A DNA stretch of 64,000 nt, from positions 186,001 through 250,000 of the forward strand of contig CAVQYE010000020.1 in assembly GCA_963718065.1 (NCBI GenBank), in the 5' to 3' direction. A model generated the notes under the pieces. That model was not told where the DNA came from. It searched no databases and saw only the letters and a program-made list of their open reading frames with translations. The DNA comes from CAVPGP01 sp963718065. GTDB lineage: Bacteria; Actinomycetota; Thermoleophilia; Gaiellales; Gaiellaceae. Shown in pieces: positions 47,611-55,848 of the stretch (positions are counted from its first letter, which is position 1; the number at the start of each line of letters is the position of its first letter). Position numbers and translations under genes: made by a program.

Positions 47611-47982
47611 ATGCAGACACTGAGAGTGAAAAAGGGAGACCTCGTTCAGATTCTGAGCGGCAAGGACCGCGGCAAGCAGGGCCGCGTCATCGAAGCGCGC
47701 CCGAGCCAGCGCAAGGTCCTGGTCGAGAACCTGAACCTGATGAAGCGCCACACGCGGCCGAAGCCGCTGCGCGACTCGAGCCGCATGGGCGGCACGCAGA
47801 TCACGCCCGGCGGCATCATCGACCTCCCGGCAGCGCTCGACGTCTCGAACGTGATGGTCGTCTGCCCGACGTGCAAGACGCCCACGCGCGTCGGCGTCGT
47901 CGAGAAGGAAGCCAAGGGCGGCCAGACCGTCCGCATCCGCGTCTGCAAGCGCGACGGCTGCGGCCAGGAGATCGACAAGTAG
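47611..47982 (+). CDS. rplX: 50S ribosomal protein L24
   Basis: The 123-residue protein has the KOW motif VKKGDLVQILSGKDRGKQGR and GGIIDLPAALDVSNVMVVCP. A C-terminal extension carries CPTC and CKRDGC, probably a small zinc-binding site seen in many longer L24 proteins. L24 starts 50S assembly. It begins 1 base after rplN. Confidence 0.96.
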   Translation: MQTLRVKKGDLVQILSGKDRGKQGRVIEARPSQRKVLVENLNLMKRHTRPKPLRDSSRMGGTQITPGGIIDLPAALDVSNVMVVCPTCKTPTRVGVVEKEAKGGQTVRIRVCKRDGCGQEIDK

Positions 47983-47984
47983 CC

Positions 47985-48587
47985 ATGGCAGCCACCACCA
48001 AGACCAAAGAGACAGCCACGTACACGCCGCGCCTCAAGGAGCTCTACGAGAGCGAGCTGCGCGAGCAGTTGCGCGAGGACCTCGGCAAGAGCACGGTCAT
48101 GCAGGTGCCGCGGATCCAGAAGATCACGCTCAACATGGGCGTCGGCGACGGCAAGACCGACGCCAAGGCGCTCGAGAGCGCGATCGAGGAGCTGACGACG
48201 ATCGCCGGCCAGCGCGCGCAGCTGCGCAAGGCGCGGAAGTCGATCGCCCAGTTCAAGCTCCGCGAGGGTATGCCGATCGGCGCCAAGGTGACGCTGCGCG
48301 GCGCGCGGATGTACGAGTTCCTCGACCGGCTGATCTCGATCGCCCTGCCGCGGATCCGCGACTTCCGGGGTCTCAGCCCCGACTCGTTCGACGGCCGCGG
48401 CAACTACTCGCTGGGCATCCGCGAGCAGATCATCTTTCCGGAGATCGACTACGACTCGATTCAGCAGATCCGGGGTCTCGACGTCACCATCACGATGTCG
48501 CGCGGTGCGACGGACGAGGAAGCGCATGCGTTGCTGCGCGGCTTCGGCATGCCGTTCGCCGACGCCGAAGGAAGAAGGGAAGAGTAG
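47985..48587 (+). CDS. rplE: 50S ribosomal protein L5
   Basis: A 200-residue L5 with VPRIQKITLNMGVGDGKTDA, RKSIAQFKLREGMPIGAKVT and GRGNYSLGIREQIIFPEIDY. It binds 5S rRNA. The ATG at 47985 is 2 bases after rplX; the stop overlaps rpsZ (TAGTG). Confidence 0.98.
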   Translation: MAATTKTKETATYTPRLKELYESELREQLREDLGKSTVMQVPRIQKITLNMGVGDGKTDAKALESAIEELTTIAGQRAQLRKARKSIAQFKLREGMPIGAKVTLRGARMYEFLDRLISIALPRIRDFRGLSPDSFDGRGNYSLGIREQIIFPEIDYDSIQQIRGLDVTITMSRGATDEEAHALLRGFGMPFADAEGRREE

Positions 48588-48772
48588 TGGCCAAGAAGTC
48601 GCTCGTCGTCAAGCAGGCCCGCCCGTCCAAGTACAAGGTTCGCGCCTACACCCGCTGCAATCGCTGCGGCCGGCCGCGTGCTGTCTTCAAGAAGTTCGGG
48701 CTCTGCCGGATCTGCCTGCGGGAGCTCGCCCACGAGGGCGCCATCCCCGGCATGACGAAGAGCTCGTGGTAG
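48587..48772 (+). CDS. rpsZ: 30S ribosomal protein S14, zinc-binding type Z
   Basis: At 61 residues with YTRCNRCGRPRAVFKKFGLC and CRICLRELAHEGAIPGMTKS, this is the short zinc form of S14 (two CxxC knuckles), the one normally encoded within the spc cluster. The GTG start overlaps the rplE stop. Confidence 0.97.
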   Translation: MAKKSLVVKQARPSKYKVRAYTRCNRCGRPRAVFKKFGLCRICLRELAHEGAIPGMTKSSW

Positions 48773-48785
48773 GAGGAATCCCCGT

Positions 48786-49184
48786 ATGACCATGACCGAC
48801 CCGATCGCCGACATGCTGACGCGCATCCGCAACGCCAACAAGGCGCTGCACGACGCTGCCACGATGCCGACCTCCACCGTCAAGGTCGAGATCGCCCGCC
48901 TCCTGAAGGAGGAGGGCTACATCAAGGACTTCCACGTCGAGACCGGCGAGAGCTTCAACACCCTGGTCGTCGAGCTGAAGTACGGCCGCGGACGCGAGCG
49001 GATCATCACCGATCTGAAGCGCGTCTCGAAGCCAGGCCGGCGCATCTACGCGCGCAAGGACCGCATGCCGCGCGTGCTCGGCGGCATGGGGACCGCGATT
49101 CTGTCCACGTCTGCGGGACTCGTCACAAGCCGGACCGCCCAGGAGAAGGGCATCGGCGGAGAGGTCCTGTGCTTCGTCTGGTAG
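48786..49184 (+). CDS. rpsH: 30S ribosomal protein S8
   Basis: The 132-residue protein begins MTMTDPIADMLTRIRNANKA and ends STSAGLVTSRTAQEKGIGGE-VLCFVW, both diagnostic. S8 binds helix 21 of 16S rRNA and, in E. coli, represses the spc operon. GGAGGAATCCCC precedes the ATG. Confidence 0.98.
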   Translation: MTMTDPIADMLTRIRNANKALHDAATMPTSTVKVEIARLLKEEGYIKDFHVETGESFNTLVVELKYGRGRERIITDLKRVSKPGRRIYARKDRMPRVLGGMGTAILSTSAGLVTSRTAQEKGIGGEVLCFVW

Positions 49185-49203
49185 ACGGAGCGAGAGAGCA
49201 ACC

Positions 49204-49737
49204 ATGAGCCGCATCGGAAACAAGCCCATCGAAGTCCCCGCCGGCGTGAACGTCGCGCTCTCGCCCGGCCGCGTTCAGGTGAACGGGCCGCTCGGCGAGC
49301 TGTCGCAGCATGTCCCGGCGCGGATTCAGATCGAGAAGCAGGACGAGCAGATCGTCGTCACTCGCCCGACCGAGCGCGGCGAGGACCGCGCGCTGCACGG
49401 CCTCACTCGGACGCTCGTCGCCAACATGGTCGAAGGCGTCACGAAGGGCTTCGAGAAGCGCCTCGAGATCCAGGGCGTCGGCTACCGCGCGACCCTGCGC
49501 GGCACCGACCTGGAGCTCAGCGTCGGCTACTCGCACACCGTGCTCGTCAAGCCGCCGCAGGGCATCGAGTTCGACGTCCCCGTGCCCACGCAGATCACGG
49601 TCAAGGGCATCGACAAGCAGCAGGTCGGCCAGATCGCCGCCGAGATCCGGCGCGTGCGGCCCCCCGAGCCCTACAAGGGCAAGGGCATCCGCTACGAGGG
49701 CGAGTACGTCCGCAGGAAGGTCGGGAAGCGCGCATGA
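49204..49737 (+). CDS. rplF: 50S ribosomal protein L6
   Basis: A 177-residue L6 with MSRIGNKPIEVPAGVNVALS, two related beta-sheet domains and the signature PEPYKGKGIRYEGEYVRRKV. It lies near the factor-binding site. It overlaps rplR by 4 bases (ATGA). Confidence 0.98.
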   Translation: MSRIGNKPIEVPAGVNVALSPGRVQVNGPLGELSQHVPARIQIEKQDEQIVVTRPTERGEDRALHGLTRTLVANMVEGVTKGFEKRLEIQGVGYRATLRGTDLELSVGYSHTVLVKPPQGIEFDVPVPTQITVKGIDKQQVGQIAAEIRRVRPPEPYKGKGIRYEGEYVRRKVGKRA

Positions 49738-50091
49738 GCCAGCTCACCGTTCGCGAAGCCCGCCTGCGCCGGCACCGCCGGGTCCGGGGCAAGGTCTCCG
49801 GCACCCCGGAGCGCCCGCGCCTGGCCGTCTTCCGCTCGAACAAGGGCGTCTCCGCCCAGCTCATCGACGACATCTCCGGCAAGACCCTTGCCGGCGCGAG
49901 TTGGGTCGGGCTCAAGAAGTCGTTCAAGGGCAACGAAGACCGAGCAGGCGGCTGAGGTGGGCAAGGCGCTTGCCGAGGCTGCGAAGAAGGCCGGCATCGA
50001 GGCCGCCGTCTTCGATCGCGCCGGCTACCTGTATCACGGACGAGTCAAGGCGCTGGCAGACGGCGCCCGTGAGGGAGGACTGAACTTCTAG
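49734..50091 (+). CDS. rplR: 50S ribosomal protein L18 (frame break near 49934)
   Basis: The first frame gives the L18 N-terminus (RRHRRVRGKVSGTPERPRLA, VFRSNKGVSAQLIDD) to SFKGN. One extra base in AACGAAGACC then shifts the frame; the next one continues KTEQAAEVGKALAEAAKKAG and FDRAGYLYHGRVKALADGAR. The corrected length, 118 residues, is standard. L18 binds 5S rRNA and is essential, so a sequence error is likely. Confidence 0.93.
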
Positions 50092-50675
50092 TGGCTGATT
50101 TCGCCGAAAGAGATTCCAGAGAGCTCAAGGAGCGGGTCGTCGAGATCAACCGCGTCGCGAAGGTCGTCAAGGGCGGCCGGCGGTTCTCGTTCACCGCGCT
50201 CGTGGTCATCGGCGACGAGGTCGACCGCGTCGGCGTCGGCTACGGCAAGGCACGCGAGGTGCCGCTCGCGATCGCGAAGGCGGTCGACGACGCGAAGAAG
50301 AACATGTTCACCGTGCCGAAGCACGGCCAGACGATCACGCACGAGATCCTCGGCAAGGCGGACGCCGCCCGCGTGCTGCTCCGTCCCGCGAGCCCCGGTA
50401 CCGGCGTCATCGCCGGCGGCGGCGTGCGCGCGGTGCTCGAGCTGGCCGGGATCCGCGACGTGCTCGCGAAGAGCCTCGGCACGACGAATCCGATCAACAT
50501 GCTGAAGGCGGCCGTCGACGGGTTGAAGCACCTGCGCCGGCCCGAGGACGTGGCGAGAGCCCGCGGCAAGCAGATCTCCGAGATCCTGCCGTGGTCGCCC
50601 GCGCCGGCCGAGGACATCGTCGTCGAGCCCGAGCCGGTCGCCGTCGCGGCAGCCGCAGCAGACGGGGAGTTGTAG
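50091..50675 (+). CDS. rpsE: 30S ribosomal protein S5
   Basis: A 194-residue S5 with RVVEINRVAKVVKGGRRFSF, the double-stranded RNA-binding domain, and RPASPGTGVIAGGGVRAVLE. The last 25 residues are Ala/Glu/Pro-rich, a short version of the tails on neighbouring proteins. GTG start within a TAGTG overlap. Confidence 0.97.
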   Translation: MADFAERDSRELKERVVEINRVAKVVKGGRRFSFTALVVIGDEVDRVGVGYGKAREVPLAIAKAVDDAKKNMFTVPKHGQTITHEILGKADAARVLLRPASPGTGVIAGGGVRAVLELAGIRDVLAKSLGTTNPINMLKAAVDGLKHLRRPEDVARARGKQISEILPWSPAPAEDIVVEPEPVAVAAAAADGEL

Positions 50676-50677
50676 TC

Positions 50678-50857
50678 GTGGCCAAAGTGAAGATCACGCA
50701 GGTCAGGAGCAAGATCGGCCAGACGCAGCGCCACCACGGCACCCTGCGCGCGCTCGGCCTCGGCAGGATCGGCAAGTCCGCCGAGCACGACGAGTCACCG
50801 GTCCTTGCAGGCATGCTTCGCAAGGTGCGCCATCTCGTGAAGGTGGAGGAGCAGTAG
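50678..50857 (+). CDS. rpmD: 50S ribosomal protein L30
   Basis: The 59-residue protein starts at GTG 50678, 2 bases after rpsE: AKVKITQVRSKIGQTQRHHG, TLRALGLGRIGKS and GMLRKVRHLVKVEE. This is the normal L30 length. Its stop overlaps rplO (TAGTG). Confidence 0.95.
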   Translation: MAKVKITQVRSKIGQTQRHHGTLRALGLGRIGKSAEHDESPVLAGMLRKVRHLVKVEEQ

Positions 50858-51483
50858 TGGCCGACGATCTGAATCTCTCGACGCTGAAGCCTGCGCAGGA
50901 GCGGAAGGACCGCAAGCGCGTCGGCCGCGGTCTCGGCTCCGGCAAGGGGCGCTACTCCGGCCGCGGGATCAAGGGCCAGAAGTCGCGCTCGGGCTCGAAG
51001 AAGATGCGCGCCGGCTTCGAGGGCGGCCAGATGCCGCTCTACATGCGCATCCCGAAGCAGCGCGGCTCGACGTCGGCCGACGCGATGCCGATCGGCCCGT
51101 TCCGCACCTACAGCCAGCCGGTCAACGTCTCGGCACTCGCACGCTTCGACGCCGGCACCGAGGTGACGCCCGAGCTCCTGAAGGAGGCCGGCCTGATCCG
51201 CAGCATCCGCAAGGACGTGAAGATCCTCGGCAAGGGCGACCTGGACGTGAAGCTGACCGTCGTCGCGCACGGCGTGTCGGCGAGCGCCCGCGAGAAGATC
51301 GAGGGTGCCGGCGGCACCGTAACGCTCCTCCGCGAGCCGAAGGTGAAGAAGGCCAAATCGAGGCCGAAGCCCGTCGCCGCCGATCCCGAGGAGACAGCCG
51401 AGCCCGAAGCGGCCGCCGAGCCGACCGAAACTGAAGAGCCCGCCGAGACGCCAACCGACGACGCGCAAGAAGGCGAGGCGTAG
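50857..51483 (+). CDS. rplO: 50S ribosomal protein L15 with acidic C-terminal tail
   Basis: The first 155 residues are normal L15 (GRGLGSGKGRYSGRGIKGQK, GFEGGQMPLYMRIPKQRGS). A tail of about 50 residues rich in Ala, Glu, Pro and Thr (EETAEPEAAAEPTETEEPAE) brings the length to 208. L15 is a late assembly protein. secY follows after 3 bases. Confidence 0.96.
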   Translation: MADDLNLSTLKPAQERKDRKRVGRGLGSGKGRYSGRGIKGQKSRSGSKKMRAGFEGGQMPLYMRIPKQRGSTSADAMPIGPFRTYSQPVNVSALARFDAGTEVTPELLKEAGLIRSIRKDVKILGKGDLDVKLTVVAHGVSASAREKIEGAGGTVTLLREPKVKKAKSRPKPVAADPEETAEPEAAAEPTETEEPAETPTDDAQEGEA

Positions 51484-51486
51484 CCG

Positions 51487-52740
51487 TTGTTCTCGTGGCT
51501 CGGTAACGCCTGGCGCGTCCCCGAGCTTCGCCGTCGCGTGCTGTTCACGGCGCTGATCCTGGCGCTTTACCGCCTCGGCTCGTGGATGCCCGCACCGGGT
51601 GTCGACTCCGACACGATCGCGAGCTACTTCAACGGCCAGGGCGGCACCGTCCTCGGCCTGCTGAACCTCTTCTCCGGCTCGGCGCTTTCGCGCTTCTCGA
51701 TCTTCGCGCTCGGGATCATGCCGTACGTGACGGCGTCGATCATCCTGCAGCTGATGACGGTCGTGATCCCGCAGCTCGAGGCGCTGCAGAAAGAGGGCGA
51801 GGCCGGCACCGCGAAGATCAATCAGTACACGCGCTACCTCACCGTGGCGCTCGCCGCCGCCCAGGCTGCCGGCTACGCGTACCTCTTCCAGCGGCAGGGC
51901 GCGCTGCAGACGAACCCCGGGCGCCTCGTGCTGATCATCCTGACCCTCACCGCCGGCACCACGCTTCTCATGTACATGGGCGAGCTGATCACCAAGCGCG
52001 GCATCGGCAACGGCATCTCGCTGCTGATCTTCGCGTCGATTCTGACCAGCGCCCCCGCGGGCGTGCAGGCCTGGATCAACGGCGGCCCGATGGAGAAGCT
52101 CTTCTTCCCGCTCGTCGCCATCGCCATCGTCGTCGCGGTCGTCTTCATCCAGGAGGGCCAGCGCCGGATCCCGATCCAGTACGCGAAGCGGATGGTCGGC
52201 CGCCGCATGACCGCCGGTGGAGCGACCTACATGCCGCTGCGCGTGAACATGGCCGGCGTCATCCCGGTGATCTTCGCCGCCGCCGTCATGGCCTTCCCGC
52301 CGACGATCGGCCAGTTCTTCCCGCAGACCCAGGGCTTCATCAACAGCCACTTCCAGGCCTCGAGCTTGACGTACCTGCTGCTCGAAGGCGTGCTGATCAT
52401 CGTCTTCACGTACTTCTACACGGCGGTCCAGTTCAACCCCGTCGACCAGGCCGACAACCTACGTAAGTACGGCGGCTACATCCCCGGCATCCGACCGGGC
52501 CCGCCGACGGCGGCGTATCTCGACCGCGTGCTGACGCGGCTGACGCTGCCCGGCGCGATCTACCTGGCGACGATCGCCGTGCTCCCGAGCATCTTCATCC
52601 GCTACGGAGGCTTCTCGCAGGCCACCTCCCGCGCCCTCGGCGGCACCTCCGTGCTGATCGTCGTCGGCGTCGCGCTCGACACGATGCGCCAGATGGAGTC
52701 GCAGATGATGATGCGCTCCTACGAAGGTTTCTTGAAGTAG
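51487..52740 (+). CDS. secY: Protein translocase subunit SecY
   Basis: The 417-residue channel protein starts at TTG 51487. It has about ten hydrophobic segments and the SecY signatures SRFSIFALGIMPYVTASIIL and GERITRRGIGNG-like GELITKRGIGNGISLLIF, plus the plug/lateral gate helices. With SecE it forms the Sec channel. The stop overlaps adk (TAGTG). Confidence 0.97.
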   Translation: MFSWLGNAWRVPELRRRVLFTALILALYRLGSWMPAPGVDSDTIASYFNGQGGTVLGLLNLFSGSALSRFSIFALGIMPYVTASIILQLMTVVIPQLEALQKEGEAGTAKINQYTRYLTVALAAAQAAGYAYLFQRQGALQTNPGRLVLIILTLTAGTTLLMYMGELITKRGIGNGISLLIFASILTSAPAGVQAWINGGPMEKLFFPLVAIAIVVAVVFIQEGQRRIPIQYAKRMVGRRMTAGGATYMPLRVNMAGVIPVIFAAAVMAFPPTIGQFFPQTQGFINSHFQASSLTYLLLEGVLIIVFTYFYTAVQFNPVDQADNLRKYGGYIPGIRPGPPTAAYLDRVLTRLTLPGAIYLATIAVLPSIFIRYGGFSQATSRALGGTSVLIVVGVALDTMRQMESQMMMRSYEGFLK

Positions 52741-53318
52741 TGAACCTCTTGGTCCTCGGCCCGCAGGGGTCCGGCAAGGGAACGCAGGCGAAGCTGATCT
52801 CGGCCGACTACGAGATCCCGCACGTCTCGACGGGGGACATGTTCCGCGCCGCGATCGCAGCTGAGACCGAGCTCGGCAAGCGCGTCGCGCCGATCCTCGC
52901 CTCGGGCGAGCTCGTCCCGGACGAGCTGACGGTGCAGCTCATTCGCGAGCGCCTCTCCGCCTCCGACGCGGCCAAGGGCTTCATCCTCGACGGCTTCCCG
53001 CGCAACGCGGAGCAGGCGGACGCGCTCGACGCGATGCTCGGCGACATCGGCCGCGGACTGGACGCGATCCTCTACTTCGACCTGCCCGACGACGTGGCGC
53101 GCGAGCGGATGACGAAGCGCGCCGTCGAGGAGAACCGCCCCGACGACACGCCCGAGGTGATCGACCGCCGGCTCGAGATCTACCACGAGGAGACAGAGCC
53201 GATCGTCGAGCACTACCGGGCCACGGGGCAGCTCGTGCCGCTGCACGCGGAGGGCTCCATCGAAGAGGTCTACGACGAGATCCAGAAGGCGCTGGCCCAG
53301 GCGGAGCACGCGGCGTGA
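52740..53318 (+). CDS. adk: Adenylate kinase, short-lid form
   Basis: A 192-residue kinase with P-loop GPQGSGKGTQAKLI, AMP-binding HVSTGDMFRAAIAAETELGK and GFILDGFPRNAEQADALD. The lid is the short type without zinc Cys residues, as in mycobacterial Adk. It balances ATP, ADP and AMP. GTG start shared with the secY stop; it overlaps map (GTGA). Confidence 0.96.
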   Translation: MNLLVLGPQGSGKGTQAKLISADYEIPHVSTGDMFRAAIAAETELGKRVAPILASGELVPDELTVQLIRERLSASDAAKGFILDGFPRNAEQADALDAMLGDIGRGLDAILYFDLPDDVARERMTKRAVEENRPDDTPEVIDRRLEIYHEETEPIVEHYRATGQLVPLHAEGSIEEVYDEIQKALAQAEHAA

Positions 53319-54079
53319 TCTACCGCAAGAGCAAGTCGGAGCTCGACACGATGGACCGCGCCGGCACGGTCGTCGCCGAGACGCTCGCCCTGCTCGGCAG
53401 CGAGACCCGCGCGGGCATGACGACGGCCGAGCTCGACCGCCTCGCCGACGAGTTCATCCGCTCGAAGGGCGGGGTGCCCACGTTCCTCGGCTACAAGGGC
53501 TACCCGGCTGCGATCTGCGCCTCGCCGAACGCGATGGTCGTGCACGGGATCCCCGGCCCCTACGAGCTCAAGCCGGGCGACATCCTCTCGCTCGACGTCG
53601 GCGTCACGCTCGACGGTTACGTCGCGGACTCCGCGTGGACGTACCCGGTCGAGGAGATCTCCGAGGAGGCGGCTCGCCTGCTGGAGACGTGCGAGGCCGC
53701 GCTCTGGGCCGGCATCGAGCGGGCCCGGCTCGGCAACTCGATCGGCGACATCTCCGCGGCGGTGCAGGCGCGAACCGAGGAGGCAGGCTTCTCGGTGATC
53801 CGGAGCCTCGTCGGCCACGGCGTCGGGCGCTCGATGCACGAGGAGCCCCAGATCCCGAATTTCGTCTCCGCAAACCGCGGTCCAGAGCTTCGCGAGGGCA
53901 TGACACTGGCGATCGAGCCGATGATCACTGCAGGCTCGCACGACATCTACGTCCACGACGACGACTGGTCGATCTCGACCGCTGACGGCTCGCTCGCGGC
54001 GCATTTCGAGCACACCGTCGCGATCACAGAGGCGGGACCCCGGGTCCTGACGGCCGCAACGGCGTCTTTGCTACGATAA
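53315..54079 (+). CDS. map: Type I methionine aminopeptidase
   Basis: The 254-residue enzyme removes initiator Met. Metal ligands are visible: Asp in SLDVGVTLDGYVADSAW (both), His in GHGVGRSMHEEP, Glu in LAIEPMI and Glu in AHFEHTVAITE. GTG start at 53315 overlaps adk. A terminator follows, and infA, which commonly comes next, is absent. Confidence 0.97.
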   Translation: MIYRKSKSELDTMDRAGTVVAETLALLGSETRAGMTTAELDRLADEFIRSKGGVPTFLGYKGYPAAICASPNAMVVHGIPGPYELKPGDILSLDVGVTLDGYVADSAWTYPVEEISEEAARLLETCEAALWAGIERARLGNSIGDISAAVQARTEEAGFSVIRSLVGHGVGRSMHEEPQIPNFVSANRGPELREGMTLAIEPMITAGSHDIYVHDDDWSISTADGSLAAHFEHTVAITEAGPRVLTAATASLLR

Positions 54080-54085
54080 TCGCCT

Positions 54086-54113
54086 CGCGGCGCCCGCGCC
54101 GCGTCCTTTTTCT
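54086..54113 (+). terminator. Rho-independent terminator after map
   Basis: An 8-bp inverted repeat (CGCGGCGC at 54086-54093, GCGCCGCG at 54096-54103) is followed by TCCTTTTTCT. It separates the spc and alpha transcripts and sits 37 bases before rpmJ. A TACGAT overlapping the map stop could be a -10 element, in which case the hairpin would act as an attenuator. Confidence 0.65.
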
Positions 54114-54150
54114 GCGCTGCAAATCGCGCCGTCCAAGAGGAGTTTTCTGC

Positions 54151-54264
54151 GTGAAAGTTCGTCCGTCTGTGAAGCCCATGTGTGAGCGCTGCCGCGTGAT
54201 CAAGCGGCACGGCCGCACCATGGTCATCTGCACCAACCCGCGCCACAAGCAGAGGCAGGGCTAG
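54151..54264 (+). CDS. rpmJ: 50S ribosomal protein L36
   Basis: A 37-residue L36 from GTG 54151: KVRPSVKPMCERCRVIKRHG, then MVICTNPRHKQRQG. The Cys-Cys-Cys-His set makes this the zinc-binding form. AAGAGGAG lies upstream. Its stop directly abuts the structured leader of rpsM. Confidence 0.96.
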   Translation: MKVRPSVKPMCERCRVIKRHGRTMVICTNPRHKQRQG

Positions 54265-54428
54265 GTGCGCCACCTCGCACCCATCACCGGCGCCTGCCCC
54301 GCCAGCACGCGGCGCGATGCGGCGTCCACGGTCGCGCCCGGGCAAACCAGCCCGAACGCTCCCTGCGTCCTTGCCTCGCTTGGTGCTGACGACGCAGGCA
54401 TCCGGCATGGCCACGAGGTGACGCACTA
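54265..54428 (+). ncRNA. Candidate structured leader of the rpsM-rpsK-rpsD-rpoA operon
   Basis: No gene fits this 164-nt gap. GTGCGCCACCTCG at 54265-54277 pairs with CGAGGTGACGCAC at 54414-54426 (12 of 13 pairs), the latter containing the rpsM ribosome-binding site GAGGTG. Inside are two perfect stems, GGCGCGA/TCGCGCC (54311-54338) and CCTGCGTC/GACGCAGG (54362-54398). Alternatively GTGCG/CGCAC (54265-54280) forms a hairpin whose loop CCACCT can pair with AGGTG. In E. coli, S4 represses this operon through a pseudoknot; this RNA could be an unrelated equivalent. Inference from pairing only. Confidence 0.5.
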
Positions 54429-54803
54429 ATGGCTCGTATCGCGGGTGTGAACCTGCCGAACCAGAAGCGCCTCGAGATCGGCCTCACCTACATCTACGGG
54501 ATCGGCCAGTCGACCGCGAAGAAGATCTGCAAGGACCTCGAGCTGTCGTCCGACGAGAAGGTCAAGGACCTGACCGACGAGGAGATCACGAAGCTCCGCG
54601 AGTACATCGACGGGCAGCTCCAGGTCGAGGGTGACCTCCGCCGCGAGCGCACGCAGGCGATCAAGCGCCTCGGCGAGATCGGCTCGTACCGCGGCATCCG
54701 CCACCGGCGCGGCCTGCCCGTGAACGGGCAGCGGACGAAGACGAACGCTCGCACGCGCAAGGGCCCGAAGAAGACCGTCGGCCGCGGGAAGAAGGCGAAG
54801 TAG
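54429..54803 (+). CDS. rpsM: 30S ribosomal protein S13
   Basis: A 124-residue S13 with MARIAGVNLPNQKRLEIGLT, YIYGIGQSTAKKICKDLELS and SYRGIRHRRGLPVNGQRTKT. It contacts P-site tRNA and bridges to 50S. GAGGTG lies 8 bases before the ATG, within a predicted sequestering stem. It overlaps rpsK by one base. Confidence 0.98.
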   Translation: MARIAGVNLPNQKRLEIGLTYIYGIGQSTAKKICKDLELSSDEKVKDLTDEEITKLREYIDGQLQVEGDLRRERTQAIKRLGEIGSYRGIRHRRGLPVNGQRTKTNARTRKGPKKTVGRGKKAK

Positions 54804-55207
54804 TGGCCCCTCCCCGTCGTCAGGCGACCAGAGGTCGCGTCCGTCGCCGTGTGCGCAAGAACATCGCCATCGGCCAGGCGCACATCAAGACGTCGTTCAA
54901 CAACACGATCGTCTCCCTCACCGACAAGGAAGGGAACGTGATCGCGTGGGAGTCGGCCGGCTCGGCCGGGTTCAAGGGCTCCCGCAAGTCGACCCCGTTC
55001 GCCGCCCAGGTGACAGCCGACGCGTGCGCCCGGAAGGGCATGGAGCACGGCCTCCAGAAGGTCGAGGTCTTCGTCAAGGGCCCCGGCTCCGGCCGCGAGA
55101 CCGCCATCCGGTCGCTGCAGGCAGCCGGCCTCGAGATCATCAGTGTGAAGGACGTCTCGCCGCAGGCGCACAACGGCGTCCGCCCCAAGAAGCGGAGGCG
55201 TGTGTAG
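54803..55207 (+). CDS. rpsK: 30S ribosomal protein S11
   Basis: The 134-residue protein has AHIKTSFNNTIVSLTDKEGN, SAGFKGSRKSTPFAAQVTAD and the C-terminal DVSPQAHNGVRPKKRRRV. S11 lines the mRNA exit at the platform. GTG start in a TAGTG overlap with rpsM, and the same with rpsD. Confidence 0.98.
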   Translation: MAPPRRQATRGRVRRRVRKNIAIGQAHIKTSFNNTIVSLTDKEGNVIAWESAGSAGFKGSRKSTPFAAQVTADACARKGMEHGLQKVEVFVKGPGSGRETAIRSLQAAGLEIISVKDVSPQAHNGVRPKKRRRV

Positions 55208-55827
55208 TGGCGAGGGATACATCACCGAAGTGCAAGCAGTGCCGGCGGGAGGGCATGAAGCTCTTCCTGAAGGGCGAGCGCTGCCTGACCGAGAAGTGCT
55301 CGGTCGAGCGCCGCAGCTATCCGCCGGGCGAGCACGGGCGCGGCCGGATCAAGCAGAGCGAGTACCTGCTGCAGCTGCGCGAGAAGCAGAAGGCCCGCCG
55401 CTACTACGGCCTGCTCGAGACCCAGTTCCGCACCTACTACGCCAAGGCCGCGCAGAAGACCGGCATCACGGGCGACAACCTGCTCCGGATGCTGGAGACG
55501 CGGCTCGACAACGTCGTGTACCGCCTCGGCTTCGCCGCCTCGCGCGCGCAAGCCCGCCAGCTCGTGCGCCACGGCCACTTCCACGTCAACGGCCGCCGCG
55601 TCAACATCCCGAGCTTCCAGGTGAAGCCGGACGACATCGTCACGATGCGCCCCGGCTCGAGCGCGGAGCAGACAGTTCGCGACGCCACCGACCTGACGGC
55701 GTCCGTCGCCCCGTGGCTGCAGGCAGACCACGAGGGCCTCACCGGCAAGATCCTCAAGTTCCCCGAGCGGGAAGAGATCGACACGCCGGTCCAGGAGTCA
55801 TTGATCGTCGAGCTCTACTCGAAGTAG
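55207..55827 (+). CDS. rpsD: 30S ribosomal protein S4, zinc-binding
   Basis: A 206-residue S4 with four Cys in KCKQCRREGMKLFLKGERC and EKCS, the C+ form. The S4 RNA-binding domain runs LETRLDNVVYRLGFAASRAQ to HVNGRRVNIPSFQVKPDDIV. S4 starts 30S assembly and in E. coli represses the alpha operon. The GTG at 55207 overlaps the rpsK stop, although the open frame extends further upstream. Confidence 0.98.
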   Translation: MARDTSPKCKQCRREGMKLFLKGERCLTEKCSVERRSYPPGEHGRGRIKQSEYLLQLREKQKARRYYGLLETQFRTYYAKAAQKTGITGDNLLRMLETRLDNVVYRLGFAASRAQARQLVRHGHFHVNGRRVNIPSFQVKPDDIVTMRPGSSAEQTVRDATDLTASVAPWLQADHEGLTGKILKFPEREEIDTPVQESLIVELYSK

Positions 55828-55848
55828 CGCCCGCTAGGAAAGGAAAGA

